A stretch of 64,000 nt of DNA from Gonapodya prolifera JEL478 (Eukaryota > Monoblepharomycota > Monoblepharidomycetes > Monoblepharidales > Gonapodyaceae). The stretch spans positions 256,381-320,380 of the forward strand of contig KQ965739.1 in the NCBI GenBank assembly GCA_001574975.1, read 5' to 3'. Below the pieces are notes generated by a model. It had not been told where the DNA came from. It ran no database searches and saw nothing but the letters and a program-made list of their open reading frames with translations. The position numbers were made by a program, and so were the translations under genes. Numbering within the stretch: position 1 is the first letter of the stretch; every line of letters begins with the position of its first letter. Below, in pieces: positions 29,666 to 41,231 of this stretch.

Positions 29666-32036
29666 TTATTGTACTCTGATAACACCAGCTGCCGCCAGCT
29701 TTCTGATGTTTGCAGCGACCTGGGGGTTCTTCATGTGACTGTAAAGAGGCAAGAGTGATCAGAGGGTGTCCAAAACAACCAATGACGCACAAGAAGTGCG
29801 AACTCACTCTTTGATAGCTGCAGGATCAGACTCCATCTGTCTCAAAATCTGCATCATAACTGGATCAGAGAGAAGCTTCTGAATTTCGGGGTCTTGCATT
29901 GCCCGCTTCATGACATCCTCTCGGCTCGAGTTCTGTGATTCATAGAGTGCTTGAGTCGTTTTTTGGTACTGAAGTCGAGGCGCGTTAAACTTATTCCCCA
30001 TTTCAAAACACAAAGTTTAGGCCACTCACCTGTTGCTGAATTTCCACGGTGTGCTTTCCCTCGGGATCTTTCGCCTTTGCTTCGTCCAAAATTTCCATCG
30101 CTTTCAAGTAGTCCTTCTTGGCGTATTGGCACTGAGACTTCCTTATGTACCCCTTGACAAAGTTAGGGTCCAGCTTGAGCGTCTGCTCCACATCCCGCTC
30201 CGCCTCAGCAACAGCCAAAAGTTTCAGATAGCACGCAGCCCGATTCGAGTAGTTGCGTGGGTCCGTGTCGTCCCGTTTGATCGCTTCCGTGTACTCCTTG
30301 ACCGCTTCGGGCCACTTACCCAGCTTGAACAGGTCGTTGCCCCGTTCTCGGGCTTCGTGGGACAGCTGCGGGTTGCGGTAGGCCTCCTTATCCCGCTGCT
30401 CCTTCAGCTTCTCACAGTCGCGGAGCCTGGTAAGTACGTCGGGGCTACGGTGTTCGGTCAGCGACTTTTGGTAGAATTTGATGGCATTGGGGAGGTCGTC
30501 AAGAGCACGGTAGGCGTTACCGATGCGTTCGTAAGCACTGCAGCCGAGAATTTCAATGAGCGTGTAGTGAGACAGCAAATGTGGGGCGACGAAGAGAGCT
30601 CACCGAGCGAACACCTTGAAGTCCACGCGTTCTTCACGACCCTTGTCAATAGCTTGTTCACAAACCTTGATAACCTCCTCGTAGCGCTTCAGCTCAAACA
30701 AAACAGCTTTTCATGTCATAGAACTGAGTAGGTTTGTTGGCAATGAAAACTTGTCAATGATAAACGTACCGGCCTTGTTGTTGAGGACCGCAACATTAGA
30801 ATCGTCCAATTCAACCGCCTTCTCGTAGTGTCCAAGCGCAGTATCAAAGTCCTTCTTCTTGTACGCGGCATTTCCCAGGTCCTTCTCGGCATCACTGGCC
30901 TTCCTGTTGCGCTTCTTCCCGTCGACTTCCATCTCGTCTACTTCGGGCTCCGGCTCAGGTTCCGGCGCCTTCTTTGGCGCTGCCCTCTGCTTAGGTGGTT
31001 CCGGCTCGTCGGGAATTTCCTCAATCTTGGCGCCAACAGAGTCATGATCGTGGTCGTGCGAAGTGCCTGGTACGTGGTCGTGCCCGTGGCCGTTGGCTTC
31101 CCCAGCTGCAGCGGCCGCGCCCGGTGCGCCCGTGTTGAAGAGGGAGGGTCCGCCTCCACCCATGCCCTGCATAAACTCGTCTCCAGTTTGCATGCTGACG
31201 CCGAGAGCGACGCCGAGGGCTTGGAGGATTCGAGGGTCCTGCATATACCTTCGATGATATGGTGTGTAAATTTGTCCGGAGTTGTTGGAAAGGACAGATA
31301 TGTCGTACTCACTCTGACATTTTGTTGGGGTGTCGTTGGATTTCTTGTAGCTTGGCCATGAAGTCGGGTTGAGAGAGGAACGCGCGGGTTTTTGGGTTGG
31401 CCGCGAGCTTGGGAATGATGTCGGGCCCGAACATGTTACCTGTTGACCGAATAGAATAGAATATACCAATCAAGAAGTTGCAGACAGACGACGGGGTAAA
31501 CCCACCAAGACCACCGCTTCCAGAATCCATGGCATTTTCTAAATCCTCCCTCGCCTTGAGAAGCTGCTGGTTGGTGGGCTCGATCTCGAGACCCTTTTTG
31601 TAGACGGCGTCTGCCTCTCTCAAGCGGTTCAATCCAAACAGGGCAGCACCTTTGCGGGAATAGCCCTGTTGTAGTGACACGATCGCATGTCAGATTGTTG
31701 ACGGGGTGGGACGTTGACCACTGAAGCTGATTTGAACGCATACCTTGGCCCAATCGGGTTTCAGCTCGACAGTTTTCTCACCATCTTCCAGGGCCTTGTT
31801 CCATTCCTTCAAACTGGCGAAACAAGCGGATCTGCAACATCACCAACGTAAATTTAGCCTCTCACCCTCGAATCCATGCTGCAGCTGGTATAATCTACGG
31901 GTACAGACCTGTTTGAGTAAAGGACGTGGTTCTTTGGGTCGACATTGATGGCGTCCGTGAAGAACTTGATTGCAGTCTGGAAGTCTCCCGATTGAAACGC
32001 CTTGTTTCCCTGCGCTTTAAGTTCGTCGGCACTCAT
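29666..32036 (-). CDS. STI1: STI1/HOP co-chaperone
   Basis: ATG at 32036 (MSADELKAQGNKAFQSGDFQTA). TPR1 lies in the first exons (FNRGAALFGLNRLREAD region near 31600). A DP/STI1 segment follows (DPRILQALGVALGVSM near 31210-31260). A His/Asp-rich linker leads to TPR2A (NAAYKKKDFDTALGHYEKAVELD) and TPR2B (RERGNDLFKLGKWPEAVKEYTEAI). The C-terminal DP2 domain (MQDPEIQKLLSDPVMMQILRQM...) ends GVIRVQ at 29666. STI1 bridges Hsp70 and Hsp90 in the cytosol. At least seven introns interrupt the gene. It converges with BUD31, 76 bases apart. A heat-shock element lies just upstream. Confidence 0.94.
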
Positions 32037-32110
32037 GAGTAGATTGAGTAAGTTGGGGTAATGTGGACGATTGAAATGTCACCGAAGGGACTGGTGGAAA
32101 AGCACGGAAG

Positions 32111-32120
32111 GTTCGAGAAG
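32111..32120. promoter_or_regulatory. Putative heat-shock element upstream of STI1
   Basis: GTTCGAGAAG contains the head-to-head TTCnnGAA core bound by Hsf1 trimers, with another GAA three bases on. It lies about 75 bases upstream of the STI1 ATG. STI1 is a classic Hsf1 target in fungi, so the context fits. Sequence match only. Confidence 0.45.
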
Positions 32121-32434
32121 TGAAGGAACCGTCTGACCACAGCCCCCAACCCAGATTTTACCTGACCTCATGTGTCTTACGGAAAGAATGTGAAACTATC
32201 ATTTGGGATATTACAGACGTGACCGTAAAGAATTAGATGCACGAACTAAAGGTAGGAGGGGTGTGGGGGCCATTAAAGAAAGTGACAGCAACAACTGAGG
32301 AGGGTAAGGTGTTACCAATAGATTAGCTCTATTGCCCGTATCTCTCTAGTCATCCTCATAAAGGCCTTAGCATCGACTGAGCACTTGGTTGGAAACGATG
32401 GCCACAGACATCACAATACCCGACGCCGTTTCGT
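32121..32434. other. Rest of the divergent spacer STI1 / unrecognised gene
   Basis: About 310 bases of spacer. An ATG at 32398 opens a frame that stops after about 30 codons, so the downstream ATG at 32435 was preferred. Nothing else recognised. Confidence 0.45.
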
Positions 32435-34549
32435 ATGTCCAGCACTGCAAAATGCCGCTACTGCGACGACATCCATTCTCGCCACCCGATTGACTACCTG
32501 CAGCAAGCCTCTGCGGCCATCAAACCCGCTGTGACCCGGTTCCCCCCACACCCGCTCTCCTTCCTTTCCCGACTCACTCCCTCGCAATCCAATGACCTCA
32601 AAACCAGTCTTGCGGGCGCCGAAGCTGCGATCCGCGCCCAGCCCCCCGCGGACGGACTGCGCGGGGCGTTGAACTCGGTGTTCCGGGGAATCTTCCACCA
32701 GTCCAGGGCCGTCGGGGTCACGCCCGGGGAGCGGGAGATTTTCGGATGGTGCGCGCTGTTCTACCCGACGACGGACATGGAGGACGAGTTCCACTGGCCA
32801 GTTTGGGTGACGGAGACGGGCGAGGCAGGGTCGGCGAGTGAGGACCGGTTCACTCTGGAGGAGAAGGCGCTCCTATACGCCGCATCGCTGATTGCAGAAT
32901 ATTTTGGACGTGAGAAATGCGATATGTATTTGTGTTGTGGCTGGTCGCCGTGCTTACATAAATGTTGTTTATCCTTGCAGGTCACCCCGATATCGCAGAC
33001 TTCACTTCGGAAGCTGCTCCCGAGGTGGAGAAGTCCATCTTTATGTTCAGCAAAAAGTTTTCATCCTCCTCTTCCTCTTCTTCTTCGTCCTCGTCAACGT
33101 CCAGCAAGGACTCCGAAGCTGCCGGGGAGGAATTTGTCGACGACCTCGGCGCCTCCGACATTCTCCCCACCTTTGGCGCCCAACTCATCTCCTTCCTGCT
33201 CGTCTCTCTCCCCCTGGTCGCCTCCCCAACCACGCGCGAGACTCTCATGGACATCCTCGACACAGTCCAGTCCCTCATCGTGGCCTCGCCCAGGCTAAGC
33301 TTCGTCGTATCCTTCGTCGCGGCCGTCAGAGCTAACAGGGACCGTTTAAACACCCTTATGCCCAACGTGCCCCTGCCCGATACCTCGGACGGAGTGGCCA
33401 AAAAGGCCCGCTTCTGGCACATGGTGGCTAACGCCGGGGAGGTGCTTGGTGTGGGCGTTGAGGACCAATTGGACGCATTCATGGCGAAAACCGTACAGGC
33501 TACGCGGTCGCTGGCGCAGCCGAGGGACTTGGCCGTGGTGGTGCCACTGTTAGTCAGGGTGTGGTGTTGTCGGATTCGAGGGGCGACGGGGAGTGCTGAT
33601 CCGAAGCACATGGGGACAATCGTCGACGTATGCAACACAGTACTGTCCTTGTCTGGCCCCGCGGGCACCGTCAAAGTCCCTGCGGCCCTCGTGAACTCGA
33701 TCCGATCTGCACTGACAGAACTCTCTGATGCGTGGGCGGTCGCCAAGGCCCGCTCCGAAGCCGCGGCGGCCAAGAAACCCACCATACCGGAAGCCGTGCT
33801 CGCCGGGGCGAAAAAGGCCGCTTGGCCCGCGCGGTTTGTGGGGAAGATGTTTGGGAGGAAGGAGCCGGAGAAGGAACGGTCAGAGGCCGTGGAGACACGA
33901 GTGGCCCAGTTGGCGGGGTCGCAGGCGGTGAAAAGCGATCCGGTGCTGGCGCCGGTCGCGAGAATTTTGAATCTGATGCCCCCTTTGGCGGTGCCAGTAG
34001 CACCGCAGGTTCATTCGGAGCCGTGTCAGTCGTGCCATACAGACAGTGGAACCCAAATCGTTGTACATGCGCACAAAGTGCGAAAACATCAGTGAGTATT
34101 GGTACTTCTTTCATGATGCGGATGGTGGACTGGGTTCAATGTCTCAAAACAACTCCTTTCAATTCCCACAGTTCCTTTGCCAGAAAACCGCTCCTCTCCA
34201 CATCTCCTCACGATGTTCCCTACTTCTCGCACCCTAACCCCCTTGCTAACATCAATCCCTTTATCCAAACAAATGCCGACCCTGTTGCCGCAACATGGAT
34301 CGCTCTACCCGGGCCTGGAAGGATCCCGTCGGACAAGTGGCTTCGCCAAGCGTTGCACCAACGAGGCGCTGAGCTGCAAGCGACGATGCAGTCCCGCAAC
34401 GTCACATTTGAAGACGTGAGAGGGGAGGTGGACCTCCAGTACTTTACATCGGAGGAGGCGGAGCGGATTTCGGTTGACCAAATGATTGAGGAGAGCTACG
34501 CTCTGGTGCAGAAGGTGGTGGCAAATGCGGCGCGGAGGGCGGTGAACTA
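32435..34549 (+). CDS. Unrecognised protein, conserved-looking, with a poly-serine segment
   Basis: Three exons. The ATG at 32435 (MSSTAKCRYCDDIHSRHP) runs to about 32910. The second exon (about 32981-34093) has a nine- to thirteen-residue serine run encoded by TCC/TCT repeats, then hydrophobic helices (LISFLLVSLPLVASP, LSFVVSFVAAV) and Ala-rich helices. The third begins at about 34172 after a clean intron (CAtcA|gtgagt...cccacag) and ends ANAARRAVN at 34549. Total about 650 residues. No catalytic motif or family is recognised. The helices might be soluble helical repeats rather than membrane segments, since they are short and flanked by charged residues. Upstream STI1 is divergent. Confidence 0.65.
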
Positions 34550-34813
34550 GTAATCTCCGGATTGTAATTTTACGAATGGTATTAGGTTGATACTGTCGTC
34601 ACGAATTGATAAGGACTCGACGGTTTTAGGTGGATGTATTCATCTGTGGAATGCGGTCACCGTGTTCTGTGGCCATAGACGGCCTCAGTTCCCCTCAGAG
34701 CTCACACTCTCGTCTGCTGTTTTTCGCCCGCATCAACTCGACGTCGCAGCCTGCACTCGCCCCGCTCTGCGATCGCGCTCAGCCGAGTCTCCTGCGACGG
34801 ATCCCTCGACGCA

Positions 34814-36224
34814 ATGGACGTCTCTCGCCTACCTCCGCAACTCTTCGTCGACGCTCTGCCACCCTTCGACCCAGACCTGGCAGAGGGCCCTCCTCGCCTC
34901 GACAGCGCACCCGCCTATCCCGGAAGAGGTCCCTCGCCTTCCAACGGGGCCGCACTTGGTATCACTGCCAGGGCACCATCCGCCGCGGGCTCTGCTCATT
35001 CTCGAGGAGCGGAATGGAGACCGGACATGAACGACTACGGCTCGGTGCCCGCGATAGAGTACCGTGACATGGGCGGAAGGGTCCTGGAAGGTCGGAGGGT
35101 AGACGAGACTTCTGGAAACCCTTTCGCCGTTGTGGCAAACGGTGCCAACAGTGCCCCTTTTGTATCTGGCTATTCTTCGCTAGAGCCGCCGCATGGTGCG
35201 GCAGACCGTACTTCGTGGGCGGGAGCAAACGCTCCAAACCCTGCTCTTTCGGGCTATCCCTCTCTTGAGCGACCCAACGGGGCGGCAGACCGTACATCGT
35301 GGGGAGGATCAAATGCTCCAAACGGCACTTTCCAAGGGTATCCATCCCTCGGGCGGTCACAAGGTGGAGCCGACCGTCGCTCATTGACAGCATCAACACC
35401 TGCACACCTCGCTACACCAGAATACGCACCTCCTCCCCGAGCAGCACCCCCTGAAGCGGGCCCAGCCCGCGCTCCCGACTACCTTGCGCCCGCTCCTCCG
35501 CCTGGCGTCAAGGGCAAGGCTCCAGTCGCTGCAGGAAAGACCCGGGTTGACCCACCACCCGGAGGCACGGTGAGCCACGTTGCACCATCTGCCCCTCTTC
35601 CACACTTGACCCACAGACGAAACCCACACCGCAGCTCCCCTCCCCGCCCTACTCGCGCGCCCCCACAGACCTCGTCGACCTCATCACCTCCGCCCCCGCG
35701 CTGCTCTCCAAACCCATGGCCCCCCTGCCGCGAATCAACTGGGGCCTGTTCTCCCCCGCGCTGGAGTACGTCCCCACGGTGCACGACGACCAGGGCGTCA
35801 AGCGCTACGTCGCGCGGTACGACCACGAGCCCGAGTGCAAGGAGGAGTTGGCGTTTCGCAACGGGCAGCAGCTGGATGTCGTGGACGGTGTCGATGCGGG
35901 AGAGGGATGGGTGAGTTTTAAGAATGAGGGGGTGGATGCGTCGGCATAGGGTTGAAAGACGAACAAGGAGAGAACCACTGTCTGGATGAAGGGGTAGGGT
36001 GGGTGGAGTGCGGTTGAAAGGAACAACGTCCCAACCAAACCCCTGGGTCCATCCAAACGCTATCTAACACTTCCCGAATCCTCGGCAAGGTCATCGCTAC
36101 GAACGTGCAAACGCGCCAAATCGGGATCGCGCCAATGGCCAAGCTGCACAACAAGGGCCTCGTACCAAGGCGCCACGCGTCGTCGGCGGGGTACGGACCC
36201 GTCCAGGGGGTGATCTATGCGTGA
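34814..36224 (+). CDS. SH3-domain protein with three internal repeats
   Basis: ATG at 34814 (MDVSRLPPQLFVDALPP). The first exon ends near 35570. The N-terminal half is Pro/Gly-rich. It contains three copies of a unit of about 27 residues (GYSSLEPPHGAADRTSW, GYPSLERPNGAADRTSW, GYPSLGRSQGGADRRSL; 35160-35390). The second exon ends in an SH3-like fold: RYVARYDHEPECKEELAFRNGQ, then LDVVDGVDAGEGW. The intron after GW joins to VIATNVQTRQIGIAP, completing the SH3 GWW..G..G..P pattern. The reading stops at 36224. SH3 domains bind proline-rich partners, often at cortical actin or endocytic sites. No orthologue is recognised. Confidence 0.72.
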
Positions 36225-36679
36225 GTTTTGCTTGGGGTGGGGCAGGGCGTGTGTATTTGTATGGAGGGGTGGGGGGAACACGATGGTGGACCTGGTGCCC
36301 AGTGTTGTCACATGAGCTAAAGTTGGGGGACGGTCAAGAGCGTATCGTTCACCACGACGTTTTTTGACTCATACTCCTCGCACTCCACCACAGGCCGAAC
36401 TCACCGTTTACGCGTGGATATGGTGGGTGGGGCTAGACGGATGAATCGAGGATTTCGCTAATCGTTTAGTTAGATACAATAGTACTTACATTCCAAAATA
36501 TAAACTGGCGGTCATGTTGCAATTGTTCCCGGGGTAATCGCAGGCGTCAACACGAGCGAGATTTGGTTGGCGTATTGACAAGGGTGCATAATTGACATAT
36601 ACATAAATAATGTCCACGCGTACACTATACCGCGGAAAGGTGCTTCCACTCGATAACATCAACTCGCGCCTCAGACTTC
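36225..36679. other. Convergent spacer between the SH3 gene and the NGL nuclease
   Basis: 455 bases between two 3' ends. AT-richer in its second half, with candidate polyadenylation sequence (ACATAAATAATG at 36600). No gene seen. Confidence 0.5.
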
Positions 36680-39023
36680 TCACCCCGCCCACCACCCAAC
36701 CTCGCACATCACTGGCACGTGGTCCGACGGATATACGTCGTTGGGGATACCCCCGCGTACGGTCTCCACGGGAGGGAGTTCCAACAAGCCCGTCACCGAC
36801 ACCACTGCTTCACGTGTGGGCTCTCCTTCCTCATTGCCCTCGCTCTCACCCTCGCCGGGGTCTTGCGCCGAACACCCTTCGTCGCCTTCCCGCCACATCC
36901 CACGCTCCCCCGCGTACCCCACGAAAACGTAGTCGAGTGTCCCGCTCCATCCAGCGTAAGTCGTCCATGGCGGTTCCCCGTCCCACCCCGCTGAGGGATC
37001 GCGGTCCCATTTGGGGTCCCTGTTGCCCCTTCCGAAAAGGGCTGTGTACCGAGAATGGGTGGAAACCAGTCTCGGCATTCCGGGCCGGCGAAGGCGCTGT
37101 AGAATGTATGTCACTGGGTGGGGGTTAGGTGCGCGGGTGACGGGGGAGTTGGGTTGCGCTGAGGCTGGTGTGTCGTCCTCGGTAGGAGACGTCGAACCAC
37201 CCGCCCGGGTCTCGCCAGCAAGCGAGTCCTTTGAAACGGACGTCTCGTTTCCATTTTCGTCATCCCCGCCGACTTTTTCTTTGCCTCCCCCGAATCCCGT
37301 GGCTCCGTAGCCTGTCCAAGCTTCTTCCACGGGCTGCAATCTGGAAATGAGCTCGGGAGTGATTGGTCTTCCCGTCAGCACCGCATAAAGTGAGTCCGTA
37401 GGTAGTGTATTGAAGTCTTTTGTGGATGTTCGAGTCAAGATCGAGGTGAGCCAAAGTAAGGGACAACATTTGCGCTACATTTGGGAAGTCCCACCTCCGC
37501 ACATTAACACAGGCCAACCCCCCCGTCCCAACTCAGGCCAATTCCTGACCGCTTCGAGTCTCGCTTTTCTCGCCTCCTCGCATAGCACCCAACCCTGCCT
37601 CAGCCTTTCGTATATCGCCTGCGGGCGCCAAAAGAGGTGCGAGTTTGTGACGATGAGACCGACTTCGTTGGGTTGTGAGGATGACGTCGAAGATGGTGGA
37701 AGCGAGAGGGCAAGAAATGCAATCTGTGCGACATTTCCAGTGCGAGGAGTGAGTGGTGTGGGAGAAGCGAGGGGGTGGTTGTCGAGGGGGATGGCGCGAT
37801 GTTGGAGGAGGCGGAATCTGCAGTATTGAGTGGACACCATAAGTTAACTGGAACGAATTGCCGAGTGAATGACCCACACAGCCGGCACATGTCGAGTCTT
37901 GTTCCTCTTTGCAATTCTCGTTCGATGCTGGGTCAAACATGATCACCTACCTCTCCTTCCGCCAGGCCACCACCACGCCGTGCCCAGTTCCCTCAGCATC
38001 CATTCTGCTTCCCCTTATGCTCTCTTTCTCCGCGCGCTCGCATTCGTACCCCAGGCGCGTGAGGTCGGTCGACAGGGAGGCGAATCGGTCAGATTCTTGT
38101 AGGCAGAGGATCGAAGGTTGAAGATGCGATAGGTGGGCGAGAAGAGAGGTATGGCGGTGTTTGACCTGGGGGAGAAGCGGGCAAGGGGTGAGGGAAGCTC
38201 AAAATACGCCAAGTAGTGGACTTCGACCAAGTCCTCCAAAAAAGTTGAAGAGGAGTTTGCCCGATCAGATCCTAAAAGTACCACCGAAGGTGTGCTTTCA
38301 CGTGACACTTAGCACGCAATAAACTCAGAACCGAATCGGAAAGAATCAGTCCTGCCCCGCCACTCCGACCAACGTCCACAACAGCGTCTCCTTTTAGCTT
38401 TAGCGAGTTAAAAATCTCACTTTGAGAGCTTCCCTAGAAGCCCAGGGATAGAAGTCTCTGCGAACGAGACATTGGGCGAGCACATTATACGACGCAACGG
38501 TGAATTTCGTGCTGGGTGGTGATAGCTCATGTGAATCTGAGCGATCAAGCAATGGAATAGGGGGCGGAAGCGGTTGCAAAGGTCCAAAAGGAGGTAAGGG
38601 GAGCAAACGCCGAGGGATTGGAGGTGGTGGTGGTGGAGTTTGCGGGTATACTGGGCGTGGCACCGCATCGGATGAAGACTGGCGTTGTATGGTTGACTGA
38701 GAGTTCTTTGGCGTCTTAGGTGCCTTCCTAGGTTTGTCATTCTGCGGAGCACTTGCCACCGAGTTTGCAACGATTTGGGGGGAGGGACGAGCAGCAGTGG
38801 AGGAGTCGCGATTACTATTGAGCCTGGGCTGAGCGACAGCAGCGACAACGGATGTTGCTCGCAGGGATGAGAGGGCAGGGAAAGCGTCGAGCGATAAGAG
38901 AGGAACTGGTGGGGATGACATTTTGAAGCTCCGGCCTGGCAACGGAGCAGACTCCCCAGTAGACAGAGTGTCGTTTCTCTGTTTTACAGGCATTTGGATC
39001 CGGTTCAGAATTTGAGCAGACAT
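36680..39023 (-). CDS. NGL/Angel-type CCR4-related exonuclease (EEP fold)
   Basis: Candidate starts are ATG at 39023 or 38921 (MSSPPVPLLSLDAFPAL). A Pro-rich N-terminal region leads into FTVASYNVLAQCLVRRDFYPW. Next exon: HLQPSILCLQESDRFASL, with the catalytic Glu, then GHGVVVAWRK. Then NVAQIAFLAL and GLIVTNSHLFWRP, and WPVLMCG spliced across 37441-37490 to restore GDFNT, with the catalytic Asp/Asn pair. The last exon has TLDYVFVG and PSDHVPVMCEV with the catalytic His. All core motifs of the endonuclease/exonuclease/phosphatase fold are present. Relatives trim rRNA (Ngl2) or deadenylate mRNA (Angel, Ccr4). No leucine-rich repeats are present, so it is not Ccr4 itself. An unusually long, acidic insertion (about 37140-37290) separates GDFNT from LDYVF. 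Confidence 0.82.
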
Positions 39024-39094
39024 GCAAATCAAATGTTAGTCTCCCTGGACAAAAAGTGTTTCAATTTCGCCATCTATCTCACCGTGGCGTTCCT

Positions 39095-39624
39095 TTACCA
39101 GATTTTGATCGAGAGAAAAGTCCGTTAGCGGCCCCGATTCTTTTCCAGAACTGCGAATCAGAATCGTACGAATATTATGTGAAATGTGAATGGGGCTAAG
39201 ATACTCAGGTCAACCTTGCCCTCTGCACATTCTTGAACTCTTGAAACCGAGCTTGGAACACGCTAGGGACGTCAGAGAGAACGTGTGAGAAAACCGAAAG
39301 AATTTTGAACACGTGGTGGGTTTTCAAGCGCGCTAGAAGAGTTGCGGCATCGAGCGCATCAAAGAAGACAATGTGGAGTCGTCGAGGGAATAGGCGGACA
39401 ATGGAATGTCAAACGGAAACGCCCACCTTCCCCGTGTCAAAGCCGGGTGATTGAGCAACCAACAGTCGGGGTTTTATCGAATGCCTCGCAACCACCGTTT
39501 CAAGCAGCCTGATTGGCATGAGAATTCGGATACGAATCCTCTTCTCGTCTCTCGAGCGTTCGTGCTCTCGGAATCGGAAAGGAGAGTGAAGCTCTGGAAT
39601 AGCATTTCGGACGTGAGCGAACAT
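39095..39624 (-). pseudogene. Possible broken gene of unknown function with one in-frame TGA
   Basis: ATG at 39624 opens MFAHVRNAIPELHSPFRFRE. The frame runs to a TGA at 39409-39411, then continues in the same phase as HSIVRLFPRRLHIVFFDALDAATLLARL and further helices (HVFKILSVFSHVLSDVPSVF). It then splices (AG|gttgac...cgcag|T) to SSGKESGPLTDFSLDQNLV. No AG acceptor lies in the short interval around the stop, so an intron does not remove it easily. The segment after the stop looks protein-like. It may be a pseudogene, a sequencing error, or exons whose joins I have misread. No family recognised. Confidence 0.35.
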
Positions 39625-39769
39625 GGTTGTTGAGCATTTGAGTTACAACGAACATACTGCACCCGCTGTTGTTTTTCGGGCTTTTCTTGCCGCCTCTTGA
39701 CACATCAAATGATCTGTCTGTCTTTCTTTCTTGCCTGTATAGACCCCGTCCTCTTCACCCTCCTTCCCC

Positions 39770-41231
39770 ATGGCCTCCATTTCGATCCGCGGTGCGGCCA
39801 ACGCCGCCACCAATGGCTCCGCTGAGACGCACGCTGCAGAGAACGGTGACCAACATGCCGACGAAATTATGGCCGACACGGAGAATCCTCCGGCGGACGC
39901 TCCCGCTGGAGACGCGGCTGCGGCTGCCGGTCCAAATCAGGATACTGCAAAGGACAAAATCTATCTGGGACCGCAGGCTCCTCCGGTGGTGGGGAAATCG
40001 AGGGGAAAGCCCACGGATAGGGAAAAGGTGAGAGCGGTCGTGCCACCCCAGGAACGAATGCTTCCCCACTCCAAACCCGTGAGCGTGTTGGATCATTGAT
40101 TTGCCGTATCCCCGCGAAAAGCGTCACGGTCTACGGTCTTTTTGGCAAGCTTTGGGTTTTATGTCTTCTAATCGCGGGCCTTTTGCTCACCCAGGTTTGC
40201 CCCCACCTCATCCGGGTCTTTGTGCGCGAGGGTGGGTTCCCGAGCCTCCAGGACCTCGACGAAGGGAAAGATCCGGAAAAGGAGATCAGGCTGTACTCAT
40301 GGTGAGTTGTGGAACTGGAGCGGTGGTGGTTTTCAAAGGAAAAGCTTCGATTGGGAGCCCATCTCGAATCTGACGTGTCTGAACCGGAACTCTGGAACTC
40401 TGAGACGCACACCGACGTCAGAATCTTGTTGAATCTTGTAAAGCGCTCGTTGACCAATGTTATCCGCTTGCTCGCCCACCTTTCCACAGGCCCGATGCAA
40501 CCCTCCGAGAGATCACTTCCTTGCTGACCCTGCAACACCCGCCCGCGGCTCCTCGTTCAACCCAGGTCCGCTACCGGGTCGCTTACTACGAGTCCCGCGA
40601 CGACCGTCACGCCGTGTTGGACGCCGGCGTGGTGGCCAACTGGCGAAAGGGTCCTGATGACGACAAGACACTCGACAGCGCAGGTTGGAGACAGGGAGAC
40701 AAGCTCCTGGTCGCCTTGGGGGAGAGGCATGCCGCAGGAACCGGACCGGCGCAGCCCCTCGAGAGGGAGCCACCAATGGGAGGAGGGAGAGGAAACTACT
40801 TTGGACCTCCGAGGGGAGGGTTCGATGGAGGGTTCAGGGGCCGTGGAGGAGGAGACAGGTTCCACCCGTACGGCAGGCCGGCTGGTCCAGGCCGTGGAGG
40901 ATTTGGACCGGGAGGTGGCAGAGGTGGGGGGTGGGGTGGGGGTGGAGGCGGCGGGAATCGATTTGGAGCAGGGAACGACCCATCGGATAGAGAGTGGCCA
41001 GGCGAGCGAGAGCGACGGGGTGGTGGCGGCGGTGGTGGTGGTGGGGAGGACACGGGGGCAAGGGGACGTGGCCCATCCGGCGGCATGGCGATGGATCGCG
41101 GACGTGGTGGGGATGGAGGCGGAGGCCGTGGGTGGGAAGGAGGTCGTGAGGGGGGAAGAGATTGGGGAAGGAGAGACGAGCGTGGAGGGGGCGCGGCGAG
41201 GGGAAGGGATGAGCGTGACCGGCGATATTAG
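39770..41231 (+). CDS. SAP18: SAP18 (Sin3-associated/ASAP complex protein) with an RGG tail
   Basis: ATG at 39770. An Ala-rich N-terminus and TDREK are followed by an intron and the ubiquitin-like SAP18 core: CPHLIRVFVREGGF, EIRLYSW joined to PDATLREITSLL, VRYRVAYYE, GVVANWRKGPDDDKTLDSAGWRQGDKLLVAL. These match the LLRVF / ATLRELT / KGTDDSKTL / F..GD motifs of SAP18. SAP18 links the Sin3 deacetylase and, as part of ASAP, the exon junction complex. Family members are about 150-170 residues. Here about 165 extra Gly/Arg-rich residues follow (FRGRGGGDRF, PAGPGRGGFGPGGG, ending ERDRRY), typical of RNA-binding RGG regions. The added tail is the unusual part. Confidence 0.88.

Noticed and set aside
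32398-32490. Upstream ATG (MATDITIPDAV) as the start of the gene at 32435
   Set aside because: Its frame stops after 30 codons and no short intron joins it convincingly; it may be an upstream open frame.
39409-39411. TGA as a selenocysteine codon
   Set aside because: No known selenoprotein family, no Cys-like context, and no SECIS-type hairpin seen downstream.
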